A stretch of 6,560 nt of DNA, taken from positions 1,479,576 to 1,486,135 of the forward strand of contig CP070733.1 of NCBI GenBank assembly GCA_020347585.1, in the 5' to 3' direction. Numbering within the stretch: the stretch's first letter is position 1; every line of letters starts with the position of its first letter. Positions 1 through 6,172 of the stretch are shown one piece after another. Source of the stretch: Pseudomonadota bacterium. GTDB lineage: Bacteria > Pseudomonadota > Gammaproteobacteria > CAMYNG01. Position numbers and translations under genes: made by a program. The notes below the pieces were generated by a model. That model was not told the DNA's origin. It did not search any database and was given only the letters and a program-made list of their open reading frames with translations.

Positions 1-98
1 CGGGCCGGATAGAAGCGACCCCAGGAATAGGAGACGAGCAAGTCCATGGGCATTGGAGTATATTGCATTTATCCGTTTGATATGGATGGCCCTCGATC

Positions 99-380
99 AT
101 GACGATGTCAATCGCCGAGCTTGCACAGGCACGTGAGGTTGTTACTCAGATCTTCGATGCACTCGACCTTGATGCCTATCTGTTCGAGGTCGAGCCGTGC
201 GATGACCGGTGGGAGATTAAGCTTGAGTGCGCCGTTGCAGAGGGGTGGGAAACGGTCAGGCTTAGCGCGGCAAAGGAGAATCTTTTGCGGGGCGTCGATG
301 ATGCCGCGGCCCGTCAGTTGCTCCTTGATGATTGGCGCAAGGCACTTAGTGCGTGTCTGACTAAATCGTTGGAGCAGTAG
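99..380 (+). CDS. Small acidic protein of unknown function (93 aa)
   Basis: I do not recognise this protein. It is 93 residues, soluble, acidic and without signal peptide or membrane segment. The layout suggests an N-terminal helix (about residues 4-22), two beta strands around residues 26-54 (containing YLFEVEP, WEIKLEC and WETVRLS), then a helical C-terminal half with a DDAAARQLLLDDWR stretch. A run of alternating hydrophobic/charged residues and three tryptophans make it look like a genuine folded domain. The ATG at 99 overlaps the stop of a tiny upstream reading frame (ATGA at 99-102). A second ATG at 105 is equally possible, and neither has a clear Shine-Dalgarno sequence. It converges on the endonuclease III gene, so it is not part of that operon. 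Its upstream context lies outside the window. That it is a real gene is likely; its function is unknown. Confidence 0.7.
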   Translation: MTMSIAELAQAREVVTQIFDALDLDAYLFEVEPCDDRWEIKLECAVAEGWETVRLSAAKENLLRGVDDAAARQLLLDDWRKALSACLTKSLEQ

Positions 381-581
381 GACAGGAACTATCGGGCTTG
401 GGCAACTCATGCACGCCCGTTCGCTTGGCGTAACAAAAGGGTGCAGAATTCGCGTTAAAACCCCCCAACGAGGTTCATCAAGTATTCCTTGCCCCTGGGA
501 CCCTTGCCGTGTTCATTTGACAACTGAAGAGGGGCAATAATTTTCCCCTTACTTATGGCGGGGGACAGTGAGGCGGTCTGG
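381..581. other. Convergent intergenic region
   Basis: This spacer separates the 3' ends of the 93-aa gene (+) and the endonuclease III gene (-), where terminators would be expected. The only candidate is a short inverted repeat, AGGGG at 530-534 and CCCCT at 545-549, with an AT-rich 10-base loop. It has no T-tract on either strand, so I do not call it a terminator. I see no convincing gene, tRNA or repeat here. Confidence 0.4.
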
Positions 582-1211
582 TCAACACGGCGGTTTCTCA
601 GGCCACGCACACTCTACGTATAGGGCGCACTCGCAGCACCGTGGCTTGCGAGCAGTGCAGACCTCCCGGCCGTGCAGGATCATCGCATTGGAGAACGCAG
701 TCCATTTGTCATGTGGTACCTGCGCCATCAGGTCCTGCTCTACCTTGTCGGCGCTCTTGTTGCGGGACAGGCTCAGCCGCTGACTCACGCGTGCCACATG
801 GGTGTCCACCGCGATCGCCTGCGCGCCGAAAACGTTGCCCGCGACCATGTTGGCGGTCTTCCGCCCCACACCAGCGAGCCGCATCAACTCCTCCGCATTC
901 GCCGGTACCTTGCCGTGGTAGTCGGCTACCAGTTGCTGGCAGCACTTTATTACGGTCTTGGCTTTGTTGTGGTAAAACCCGGCGGGCCGGATCGCTTGTT
1001 CGAAGGTTGCCAGGTCTGCATTGGCATAATCACTGGCCTTCTTGTATTTTTTGAACAGCGTTTTGGTTACCTCGTTGACGCGCGCGTCAGTACACTGTGC
1101 CGAGAGAATTACTGCGATAAGCAGCTGCAAGGGGTTGCGGAACCGCAGCGCAAGCTTGGGCTCTGGATAGTGCTTCAGCCGCCGCCGTGTAATCTTTCTG
1201 GCGTCGGCCAT
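582..1211 (-). CDS. nth: Endonuclease III (DNA glycosylase/AP lyase)
   Basis: This is a base-excision repair enzyme that removes oxidised pyrimidines from DNA and cuts the abasic site by beta-elimination. The sequence shows the helix-hairpin-helix at about residues 111-122 (RLAGVGRKTANM), with the catalytic lysine at K118. The Gly/Pro-Asp region IAVDTHVARVS carries the catalytic aspartate at D136. The C-terminal 4Fe-4S cluster has the exact spacing C185-X6-C192-X2-C195-X5-C201. The conserved ILSAQCTDARVN segment is at residues 35-46. At 209 residues it matches the usual length (about 210). The ATG lies 9 bases after the stop of the FBP aldolase/phosphatase gene, with CAGG just upstream, so the two are probably one transcript and may be translationally coupled. 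Nothing is missing or unusual. The family assignment is secure. Confidence 0.97.
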   Translation of the reverse strand: MADARKITRRRLKHYPEPKLALRFRNPLQLLIAVILSAQCTDARVNEVTKTLFKKYKKASDYANADLATFEQAIRPAGFYHNKAKTVIKCCQQLVADYHGKVPANAEELMRLAGVGRKTANMVAGNVFGAQAIAVDTHVARVSQRLSLSRNKSADKVEQDLMAQVPHDKWTAFSNAMILHGREVCTARKPRCCECALYVECAWPEKPPC

Positions 1212-1220
1212 CTCAGCCTG

Positions 1221-2324
1221 CTATTCGCTACGTACGCGGAAGCGTTCCTCGAGCGCAGCCAGCTTCTCCGTGATACCCGTGTACTCGAGCTCAGACATTG
1301 GCAGCATCGCTGCGCCAAAGAAGCCTTGGCGGCGCATATCGATCGCCTTCCTTGAGACCGTGTCGCGCACCGTGTTCCAGAATGGATGGGCGAAGGCGTC
1401 GACGGGCTCGGTGAGTCGCCCCCCTTGCATCGAGAACGCCGCGCAGCTCACCACAGGCGGACCATCGAAGTAGCTGATACCGGAGTTTAGCGGCACGGGC
1501 ATGAGGGGCATCTGGTGCGAGCCGCGCATGCAGCCGGCGACGTATGGCCCGAGCGCATAGGGCGCGAGGACCTCACCGGTGGCGGGGAAGGTCTTCTGCA
1601 CGCGTACCAGCATGACCGGATCGTCCTTACCGGTGTACTTGCCCGCAATGTTGTGCAGGCGCGAGGTGGAGGCGCTGACAGCCTGTTCACCGGTCGCGCG
1701 CGAGAAGACCGATTCCACAACATAACGCTCAGGGTCGCGCAGCAGGGCCGCGATCGCGTAGAGGTCCTCGGGCGCGTTGAGTTCGATGACCCGATCCCCC
1801 TCGGTATAGCTCACATCCATGATGACAAAGCGAAATCCTTCCGCCATGGTGGGAGCCAGTATTAGCCCCGGGGTGTTCATCGGATCGGCGAAGGCGAGGT
1901 AAAGCGGCAGATCGTAGGCGCCGGGATCGGTCTTATCCGCGGCGAAAAACAACAGCGGCTCGTTGGGGCGTTCATCGAACTCCAGCTCGGCGACAGCCGG
2001 CCCCATACCACGGACGTTGCCGGAGAACGAATCCTTGAGCAGGTCTTGCCCGGCACCATACAGGCCCTGCTGCTTGGCCACTTCGGTGCCGGCGATAAAT
2101 GCATCCCACGCGAGTTGATGGATTGCCTCATGGCCGACACCGTGAGTGTGGGTCATCAGGATGGCAATATCGTCACCGGTATGGCTGATATAGGTATCAA
2201 TGAGCAGATCCTTGCCCTGCGACTTGACGTGGGTGAGCACGGCTTCGGTGAGCCGTTGTGAGGGGCAGATATGGCCGCCAATGGAGCCGATATCGGCCTT
2301 GATGACGCTTACCGTGACCTTCAT
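1221..2324 (-). CDS. fbp: Bifunctional fructose-1,6-bisphosphate aldolase/phosphatase (FBPase class V)
   Basis: This gluconeogenic enzyme joins dihydroxyacetone phosphate and glyceraldehyde 3-phosphate, then dephosphorylates the product to fructose 6-phosphate in the same active site. The start MKVTVSVIKADIGSIGGH is the family's N-terminus, with metal-binding D11 and H18. Further matches are the DD pair at D51-D52, Q93-D94, the AADKTDPG segment at 128-135, and the KYTGKDDP segment. In that segment Y230 and K233 correspond to the tyrosine and Schiff-base lysine of characterised archaeal enzymes. Y348 in LEYTGI matches the other catalytic tyrosine. Length is 367 residues, usual for the family. 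I chose the ATG at 2324 because AGGAGG lies 10 bases upstream; a longer frame from a TTG at 2360 would put that site inside the coding sequence. It is first in an operon with nth and divergent from amrS. Confidence 0.95.
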   Translation of the reverse strand: MKVTVSVIKADIGSIGGHICPSQRLTEAVLTHVKSQGKDLLIDTYISHTGDDIAILMTHTHGVGHEAIHQLAWDAFIAGTEVAKQQGLYGAGQDLLKDSFSGNVRGMGPAVAELEFDERPNEPLLFFAADKTDPGAYDLPLYLAFADPMNTPGLILAPTMAEGFRFVIMDVSYTEGDRVIELNAPEDLYAIAALLRDPERYVVESVFSRATGEQAVSASTSRLHNIAGKYTGKDDPVMLVRVQKTFPATGEVLAPYALGPYVAGCMRGSHQMPLMPVPLNSGISYFDGPPVVSCAAFSMQGGRLTEPVDAFAHPFWNTVRDTVSRKAIDMRRQGFFGAAMLPMSELEYTGITEKLAALEERFRVRSE

Positions 2325-2334
2325 GACGCGAAGT

Positions 2335-2340
2335 CCTCCT
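2335..2340 (-). promoter_or_regulatory. Shine-Dalgarno site of the FBP aldolase/phosphatase gene
   Basis: The minus strand reads AGGAGG here, followed by a 10-base spacer and the ATG at 2324. It decides the start against an upstream TTG (2360) and predicts strong translation initiation. Confidence 0.8.
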
Positions 2341-2505
2341 ATGATAATCGCCGTAGACAATCGCGGCTAAGATCACCATGCCATAAGCTGCGGCCGCTCT
2401 GCCATGAGCCTGATCAAGATAAGAATGGCGGTGGTCGTCGTGGCGCGAGCAGCTTGTGTCAAACGTGGCGGTGGCCTCCTGCCAAGTGATGCTAGACTTT
2501 TGACT
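2341..2505. promoter_or_regulatory. Divergent intergenic region between fbp and amrS
   Basis: The two genes face away from each other, so both promoters should lie here. I could not find a well-spaced -35/-10 pair. The minus strand holds a TTGACA (within TTTGACAC, around 2455-2465) but no -10 hexamer at 16-18 bases. A TATCAT near 2345 sits directly against the Shine-Dalgarno site and is too close to serve. The amrS reading frame is open through this segment back to an ATG at 2404, but the translated extension does not resemble the family. Confidence 0.35.
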
Positions 2506-3609
2506 ATGGGCGAGCTGCATGAGGCACGGTTTTACGAAACTCGGCCAGACGGTCGGGTGATCTGTACCTTGTGCCCGCACCAATGTCGCATCGCCGAGGG
2601 CGGGCGTGGGGCCTGCAGCGTGCGCTACAACCACGCGGGCAAACTCTATACCCTGGTTTATGACAAGGTCGTCGCCCGCGAGGTGAATCCAATCGAGAAG
2701 AAGCCGCTGTTTCATTTTCAGCCCGGCTCATATGCCTATTCCGTGTCGACAGTCGGTTGCAGTATGCGTTGCCTGTTTTGTCAGAACTGGCAGATTTCAC
2801 AGTGGCCAAAGACTGGTTTGCCGAAACATATCGAAGGTGAATCCATCACGGAACATGAGCCGATTTGCCCGCGACTTGAAGTGCTCGGTGAAACCGTTCC
2901 CGGGGAGCCTGCCACGCCGCAGAGTATCGTCGATGCCGCACTCAACACGGGGTGCCAATCCATATCCTATACGTTCACCGAACCTACGATCTTCTACGAG
3001 CTGGCATTTGATACCGCCGTCCTGGCGCGTGAACGTGGGATCAAAAACAATTTCGTCAGCAACGGCTTCATCAGTGAGGCTCCCCTGCGCGAGTTGGCCA
3101 CAGTATTGGACGGCATCAACGTCGACTTAAAGTTTTTCAAAGAAGAAAGCTATCGGCGCGTCAGCCGCGCACGCTTGGGCCCCATCTTGGACGCCATCCG
3201 CCTTTACCACGAGTTGGGCGTGTGGGTGGAGGTCACCACGCTGGTTATTCCGGGCCTGAATGACAGCGATGAGGAACTCAGGAGTATCGCCGATTTTATT
3301 TTGTCGGTTGGCCCAGAAGTGCCCTGGCACGTGACGCAGTACTATCCAGCCTACAAGATGTACGACCGGCCACCAACGCCGGTGGAGACCTTACGTCGTG
3401 CCCGGAAGATTGGCTTTGAGGCAGGTCTTCGGTATGTTTACGAAGGCAATGTCCCCGGCGAAGGGGGCGAGAACACCTACTGTTATGCATGTGGCAACTT
3501 GCTCATCGAACGCTATGGGTTCTATGTGCGAGTCAACCGGATACGCAAGGATTGTTGCCCCGACTGCGGTGCGCATATCGACGGCATCGGAATGAGTTGG
3601 GCGAGTTGA
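2506..3609 (+). CDS. amrS: AmmeMemoRadiSam system radical SAM enzyme (AmrS-like)
   Basis: This is a radical S-adenosylmethionine protein of the pyruvate-formate-lyase-activating-enzyme-like group, AmrS branch. The cluster motif CX3CX2C is C85, C89, C92 in STVGCSMRCLFCQNWQIS. An N-terminal cysteine set typical of AmrS is present (C20, C23, C27, C37 in CTLCPHQC...GACSVR), as is the conserved YTFTEPTIFYE segment at 155-165. NVDLKFF (205-211) and TTLVIPGLND (244-253) also fit. The C-terminus has a zinc-ribbon-like set: C326-X2-C329 and C350/C351-X2-C354. About 30 residues at 102-135 (GLPKHIEG through VPGEP) lie between the cluster region and the next core helix and look like an insertion. The start at 2506 gives a family-like N-terminus (GELHEARFYETRPDGRVICTLC), though its ribosome site is weak; ATGs at 2404 and 2425 are alternatives. 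Its AMMECR1 and Memo partners are not in this window. Its natural reaction is not something I can state. Confidence 0.92.
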   Translation: MGELHEARFYETRPDGRVICTLCPHQCRIAEGGRGACSVRYNHAGKLYTLVYDKVVAREVNPIEKKPLFHFQPGSYAYSVSTVGCSMRCLFCQNWQISQWPKTGLPKHIEGESITEHEPICPRLEVLGETVPGEPATPQSIVDAALNTGCQSISYTFTEPTIFYELAFDTAVLARERGIKNNFVSNGFISEAPLRELATVLDGINVDLKFFKEESYRRVSRARLGPILDAIRLYHELGVWVEVTTLVIPGLNDSDEELRSIADFILSVGPEVPWHVTQYYPAYKMYDRPPTPVETLRRARKIGFEAGLRYVYEGNVPGEGGENTYCYACGNLLIERYGFYVRVNRIRKDCCPDCGAHIDGIGMSWAS

Positions 3610-3692
3610 AGCGGACGGAGCAACGGATTGCCAAAGAGAAATGAAAGCAAAATCTCGTAACGGCTTGTTTTACTAATCGGATTAAATTGACA

Positions 3693-4037
3693 GTGATTCG
3701 ACTTGCTAAAGCACTTGCGGCGTGGGGCACACCACAGTTCACCGATGTCCTCAAGCGCGAGATCGCGCAACTGGACGCATCACAGCTTCCCTTGCAGGCG
3801 GGGTTGTCATCGACCAGTCACGCATTGGATTCGGGCATTGACGTGATGATCCTTACCGTTTCCGAGGGAGAGGGCATGATTCGCGTCAAAACTGGGATTT
3901 TTTATCGCGGGGTAATTGCCGGTTGTAGTTGCGCTGACGATCCGACGCCTATGGACGAACAAAGCGAGTACTGCGAAGTACAGTTTGATATTGACCAATC
4001 GACAGCAGAGACAAGAGTGACTCTGCTACCGCAATAG
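3693..4037 (+). CDS. Protein of unknown function with a Cys-Ser-Cys motif (114 aa)
   Basis: I cannot assign a function. From the GTG at 3693 the product is 114 residues, without signal peptide or membrane helix. The N-terminal half is helical (LAKALAAWGTPQFTDVLKRE, then QLDASQLPLQAGL). The C-terminal half looks like alternating beta strands (VMILTVSE, MIRVKTGIFYRGVIAG, EVQFDID, TRVTLLP). A cysteine motif, C78-S-C80-A-D-D-P, with C94 in EYCEV, could bind metal or form a disulfide. The opening residues are in frame from a TTG at 3687 too; CGGA at 3678-3681 is the only weak ribosome site, so the start is uncertain. It sits 83 bases after amrS and 37 bases before the methyltransferase gene, so it probably belongs to the same transcription unit as the latter. 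The compact, well-patterned sequence argues for a real gene. Confidence 0.75.
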   Translation: MIRLAKALAAWGTPQFTDVLKREIAQLDASQLPLQAGLSSTSHALDSGIDVMILTVSEGEGMIRVKTGIFYRGVIAGCSCADDPTPMDEQSEYCEVQFDIDQSTAETRVTLLPQ

Positions 4038-4074
4038 GCACAACACGGCAAGCGAGTGGGCAAAAGGGGGTGCC

Positions 4075-5013
4075 ATGCCCAAATACAGAAAGGCCCTGCC
4101 GCAGTTGTCCGGTGATGTGTTTCTCACCGACGGCGGACTTGAGACAACGCTTATATTCCACGATGGGCTTGAGTTGCCCGAATTTGCTGCGTTCGTGTTG
4201 CTCGAAAGCACTACCGGACGCGAGGCGCTGTTGCGCTATTTTCGCCACTATGCTGCGCTTGCCAGGGAGCGCCGAGTGGGGTTTGTGCTGGAGAGCCCCA
4301 CGTGGCGCGCGAGCTCTGCCTGGGGAGCCAAGTTGGGTTATGCTCCCGACGCGTTGGCACGATTGAATCGGGAGGCGATTGAATTGCTAAGCCGCGTTAG
4401 GGATGAATATGAGACCGAAAGATCGCCGATGGTCATCAGCGGGTGTATGGGCCCACGGGGTGATGGATACCGTGCCGACGAGAAGATGTCGATACAGGAG
4501 GCGCAGGACTATCATGCCGACCAGATCGAGACTTTCACTGATACCGAAGCCGATATGGTGTCGGCGTTTACGGTTCCCTACGTGGAAGAAGGTATCGGTT
4601 TCGTACGTGCTGCAACGGCGGCGCAAATACCGACCGTCGTATCGTTCACCGTTGAGACTGATGGCTGCTTGCCTTCGGGGCAGACGCTGGGTGACGCGAT
4701 AGAACAACTGGATGATGCAACGGGCGGTGCTACGGCGTACTTTATGATCAATTGTGCGCACCCGACACATTTTGCCGACGCGCTCCCGGTCGATGCGCCA
4801 TGGCTGCAGCGCCTGCGCGGCGTCCGCGCAAACGCCTCGCGCATGAGCCATGCGGAGCTTGACGAGGCCGAGGAACTGGACGATGGTAACCCAGTGCAGC
4901 TTGGTGGCGAGTCCCGCGACCTCAGAGCGCGGCTAACCCACCTGAATATATTGGGCGGCTGTTGCGGCACGGATCATCGGCACATCGAGGCAATTTGCGA
5001 TCAGTGTCTGTAA
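4075..5013 (+). CDS. Homocysteine S-methyltransferase family protein
   Basis: This is a zinc-dependent methyltransferase of the homocysteine-binding TIM-barrel family (MmuM/BHMT-like). It is expected to pass a methyl group from S-methylmethionine, betaine or a related donor to homocysteine, giving methionine in the cytosol. The zinc thiolates are visible: C227 in FMINCAHPTHF and the pair C296-C297 in ILGGCCGTDHRHI. The N-terminal barrel strand FLTDGGLETTLIF (16-28), LESPTWRAS (72-80) and the SGCMGPRGDGY loop (122-132) are all family hallmarks. Length, 312 residues, equals that of single-domain members, so there is no cobalamin or folate module. GGGGG at 4066-4070 stands 4 bases from the ATG and supports the start. 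The methyl donor cannot be read from sequence. It follows the 114-aa gene closely. Confidence 0.93.
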   Translation: MPKYRKALPQLSGDVFLTDGGLETTLIFHDGLELPEFAAFVLLESTTGREALLRYFRHYAALARERRVGFVLESPTWRASSAWGAKLGYAPDALARLNREAIELLSRVRDEYETERSPMVISGCMGPRGDGYRADEKMSIQEAQDYHADQIETFTDTEADMVSAFTVPYVEEGIGFVRAATAAQIPTVVSFTVETDGCLPSGQTLGDAIEQLDDATGGATAYFMINCAHPTHFADALPVDAPWLQRLRGVRANASRMSHAELDEAEELDDGNPVQLGGESRDLRARLTHLNILGGCCGTDHRHIEAICDQCL

Positions 5014-5062
5014 TTTTTTGCGGTTTCCCGCGACGGGTACTGCACACGCTTTTCTTTAGGTA

Positions 5063-5320
5063 ATGAGCGAACGACCCCCAACGAACAGAGGCAAACGCAT
5101 ACCGGATAAGACGCCACGGCTGTTTGTCTACGCGTCACTGGCCTGGTTTGCGGCCTTGGTAGGCGTCGGCACCGCGCTTGCCGGGGTGATGCTCGAAATT
5201 ACGGCGCTGCAGGTTGCAGGTGCGCTGCTGACAATAGTGGCTATCGCCGTGTTCATCGTTACGGTGGTGGTGTCTTTATACAAGACATCCCGCGGGCACA
5301 AGATGAAAACTTGGCGGTAG
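5063..5320 (+). CDS. Small two-helix inner-membrane protein (85 aa)
   Basis: I do not recognise a named family. The N-terminus (about residues 1-19) is basic and proline-rich. Two hydrophobic segments follow, about residues 20-43 (LFVYASLAWFAALVGVGTAL) and 47-73 (TALQVAGALLTIVAIAVFIV onwards). They are joined by a very short loop with one glutamate, and the tail SLYKTSRGHKMKTWR is strongly basic. Basic ends on both sides predict a hairpin with N- and C-termini in the cytoplasm. The ATG at 5063 has only AGG two bases away, which is too close to be a good ribosome site. No alternative start lies before the first helix. It begins 49 bases after the methyltransferase gene on the same strand and could be read from the same transcript. 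Its composition matches the upstream genes, unlike what follows. Confidence 0.7.
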   Translation: MSERPPTNRGKRIPDKTPRLFVYASLAWFAALVGVGTALAGVMLEITALQVAGALLTIVAIAVFIVTVVVSLYKTSRGHKMKTWR

Positions 5321-5330
5321 GCCACCGCTA
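5312..5330 (+). terminator. Possible hairpin at the end of the membrane protein gene
   Basis: GCGGT (5314-5318) and ACCGC (5324-5328) form a 5-bp stem with a 5-base loop. It can be extended by one G-T and one T-A pair. The stop codon lies inside it. There is no T-tract after it, so it is at best a weak or factor-assisted terminator. Confidence 0.25.
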
Positions 5331-5652
5331 TCGAACATGGACGCCATCAGCGAAGGGACCTCACGTGATTGCGCAGATATGTGTATTACCTCGTTAGGGT
5401 CGACGACCATCGGCATGCGCGGCGGTCAGCACGCGAAATGAACCTATTTACACAATTTGGGACCTGTGTTTCGATATTTGATATCCCCGATGAGACTACT
5501 TCTTGATTGCCACGCAGAGCTAACTACATGAAAAGATTGAATTTGCATTGAAATATGGGGCGAGTCTGCCGATACCACTATTTAAGCAAACGAGGAAAAG
5601 GGGTCCGTTCTTGCTTGCGACAATAGCAGCGAGATGTTCCTCTATTTGATTG

Positions 5653-5680
5653 ATCGCAAAGCGAATCAGGATTTTGCGAT
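5653..5680. repeat. 8-bp inverted repeat
   Basis: ATCGCAAA (5653-5660) and TTTGCGAT (5673-5680) are perfect reverse complements around a 12-base loop. The left arm can instead pair with the following bases (TGATT-gat-CGC at 5647-5657 with GCGAATCA at 5661-5668). The two hairpins are therefore mutually exclusive. Confidence 0.55.
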
Positions 5681-5687
5681 TTATTGC

Positions 5688-5710
5688 TATCTGGACCATA
5701 TTTCCAGATA
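5688..5710. repeat. 7-bp inverted repeat before the DUF202 gene
   Basis: TATCTGG (5688-5694) and CCAGATA (5704-5710) are perfect reverse complements around a 9-base loop. The repeat overlaps CATATT (5697-5702), which lies 17 bases after TTGCGA (5674-5679) and could be a poor -10 element. It is therefore a possible operator or the stem of a recombination site. Confidence 0.5.
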
Positions 5711-5717
5711 TATCTAG

Positions 5718-6172
5718 TTAGAAACTGAAAGAAAGCAATGATAAACAGATACACAGACCATTCTGCAAATGAAAGAACATACCTAGCATGGATAAGAACA
5801 GCCGTTGCTGTCATGGCGTTTGGTTTTCTTATTGAGAAATTTGATCTTTTTGTTTCGTATATAGGCAAAACTATCGGTGACGAAGAACATTTTAAAGCTT
5901 CCTTAAGCGCGGAGATTGTAGGTCTCGGGTTATTTTTGGCTGGGATAATAATAATCATTACTGCAACGATTAGGTTTTTCATGTTTAAAAAGGCAATAGA
6001 ATCCAACGAATCTATGCCTTATGACGTAAAAAAGACAAAAATTTTCCTATCGTTATTAATGGTGGCTTTGCCGCTATTTTTATTCTTTTATATGGCCAGC
6101 CAAGTCTTTGGTTAAGTTTCTAACAAATAACTCAACCAGGACGCGAAAAAGCACGGGCCTGTTATTAAGACG
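5718..6172 (+). mobile_element. Integron gene cassette carrying a DUF202 gene
   Basis: The unit runs from the base after G5717 to G6172 and holds one gene (5738-6115), with a 20-base leader and an attC directly behind the stop. The sequence at the left edge, GTTAGAAACT (5717-5726), is the exact reverse complement of AGTTTCTAAC (6115-6124) at the left end of the attC. When a cassette circularises, its first bases complete the attC right core and pair with that left core. This 10-base match is thus independent evidence for both edges. AT-rich composition against the left-hand chromosome also fits acquired DNA. The edge sequence GTTAGAA departs from GTTRRRY at its last base. No integrase gene is visible. 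Confidence 0.75.
5738..6115 (+). CDS. DUF202 (YidH-like) membrane protein
   Basis: This is an inner-membrane protein of the DUF202 family, whose biochemical role is unknown. The signature is at the N-terminus: ANERTYLAWIRTAVAVMAFGF (residues 10-30). Three hydrophobic helices follow the usual plan: about 16-41, 58-83 and 101-121. Helix two contains a GIIIIITAT run. The 125-residue length is typical. The ATG at 5738 is preceded by GAAAG (5731-5735), a short but acceptable ribosome site, and matches the family N-terminus. The gene is AT-rich with codons such as AAA, ATA and TTT, unlike the GC-rich genes to its left, which suggests horizontal acquisition. It is the only gene of the proposed cassette and its stop sits two bases before the attC. 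It would normally be transcribed from an upstream promoter; TTGCGA/CATATT at 5674-5702 is a weak candidate. Confidence 0.9.
   Translation: MINRYTDHSANERTYLAWIRTAVAVMAFGFLIEKFDLFVSYIGKTIGDEEHFKASLSAEIVGLGLFLAGIIIIITATIRFFMFKKAIESNESMPYDVKKTKIFLSLLMVALPLFLFFYMASQVFG

Larger units (their letters stand above)
5321..5717. other. Non-coding transition region at the integron boundary
   Basis: No convincing gene is found on either strand in these 397 bases. The first part, to about 5440, is GC-rich like the chromosome to its left. From there to the DUF202 gene the sequence is clearly more AT-rich. A GTTAGGG at 5393-5399 resembles an integron core site. Inverted repeats lie at 5592-5642 (GAGGAA/TTCCTC), 5653-5680 and 5688-5710. 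Short frames such as 5634-5717 (27 codons) are not credible alone. The region could be the remains of an attI or attC-bearing cassette without a gene, or simply flanking DNA. Confidence 0.5.

Noticed and set aside
530..549. AGGGG/CCCCT inverted repeat between convergent genes as a bidirectional terminator
   Set aside because: The stem has only five pairs and the loop is long. No T-tract follows on either strand.
672..1355. Long plus-strand open frame (227 codons) opposite nth and the fbp 3' end
   Set aside because: It is the antisense shadow of two well-supported genes and its translation shows no domain.
2404..2505. 34-residue N-terminal extension of AmrS from the ATG at 2404
   Set aside because: The extension does not resemble the family, which begins close to the GELHEARFYE segment at 2506, and no ribosome site precedes 2404.
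2197..2715. Minus-strand frame of 172 codons spanning the fbp start and amrS
   Set aside because: It overlaps both the fbp 5' end and the amrS coding region in wrong frames, and its product is low-complexity His/Arg-rich sequence.
5021..5040. CCCG-CGA-CGGG and GCGG/CCGC hairpins after the methyltransferase gene as a terminator
   Set aside because: The stems are four pairs long and the T-run precedes rather than follows them.
5634..5717. 27-codon frame just before the DUF202 gene
   Set aside because: It is short, has no good ribosome site, and its bases are better explained by inverted repeats.
5578..6006. Minus-strand frame of 142 codons opposite the DUF202 gene
   Set aside because: It lies mostly antisense to the clear DUF202 gene; hydrophobic runs are a by-product of AT-rich helix codons on the other strand.
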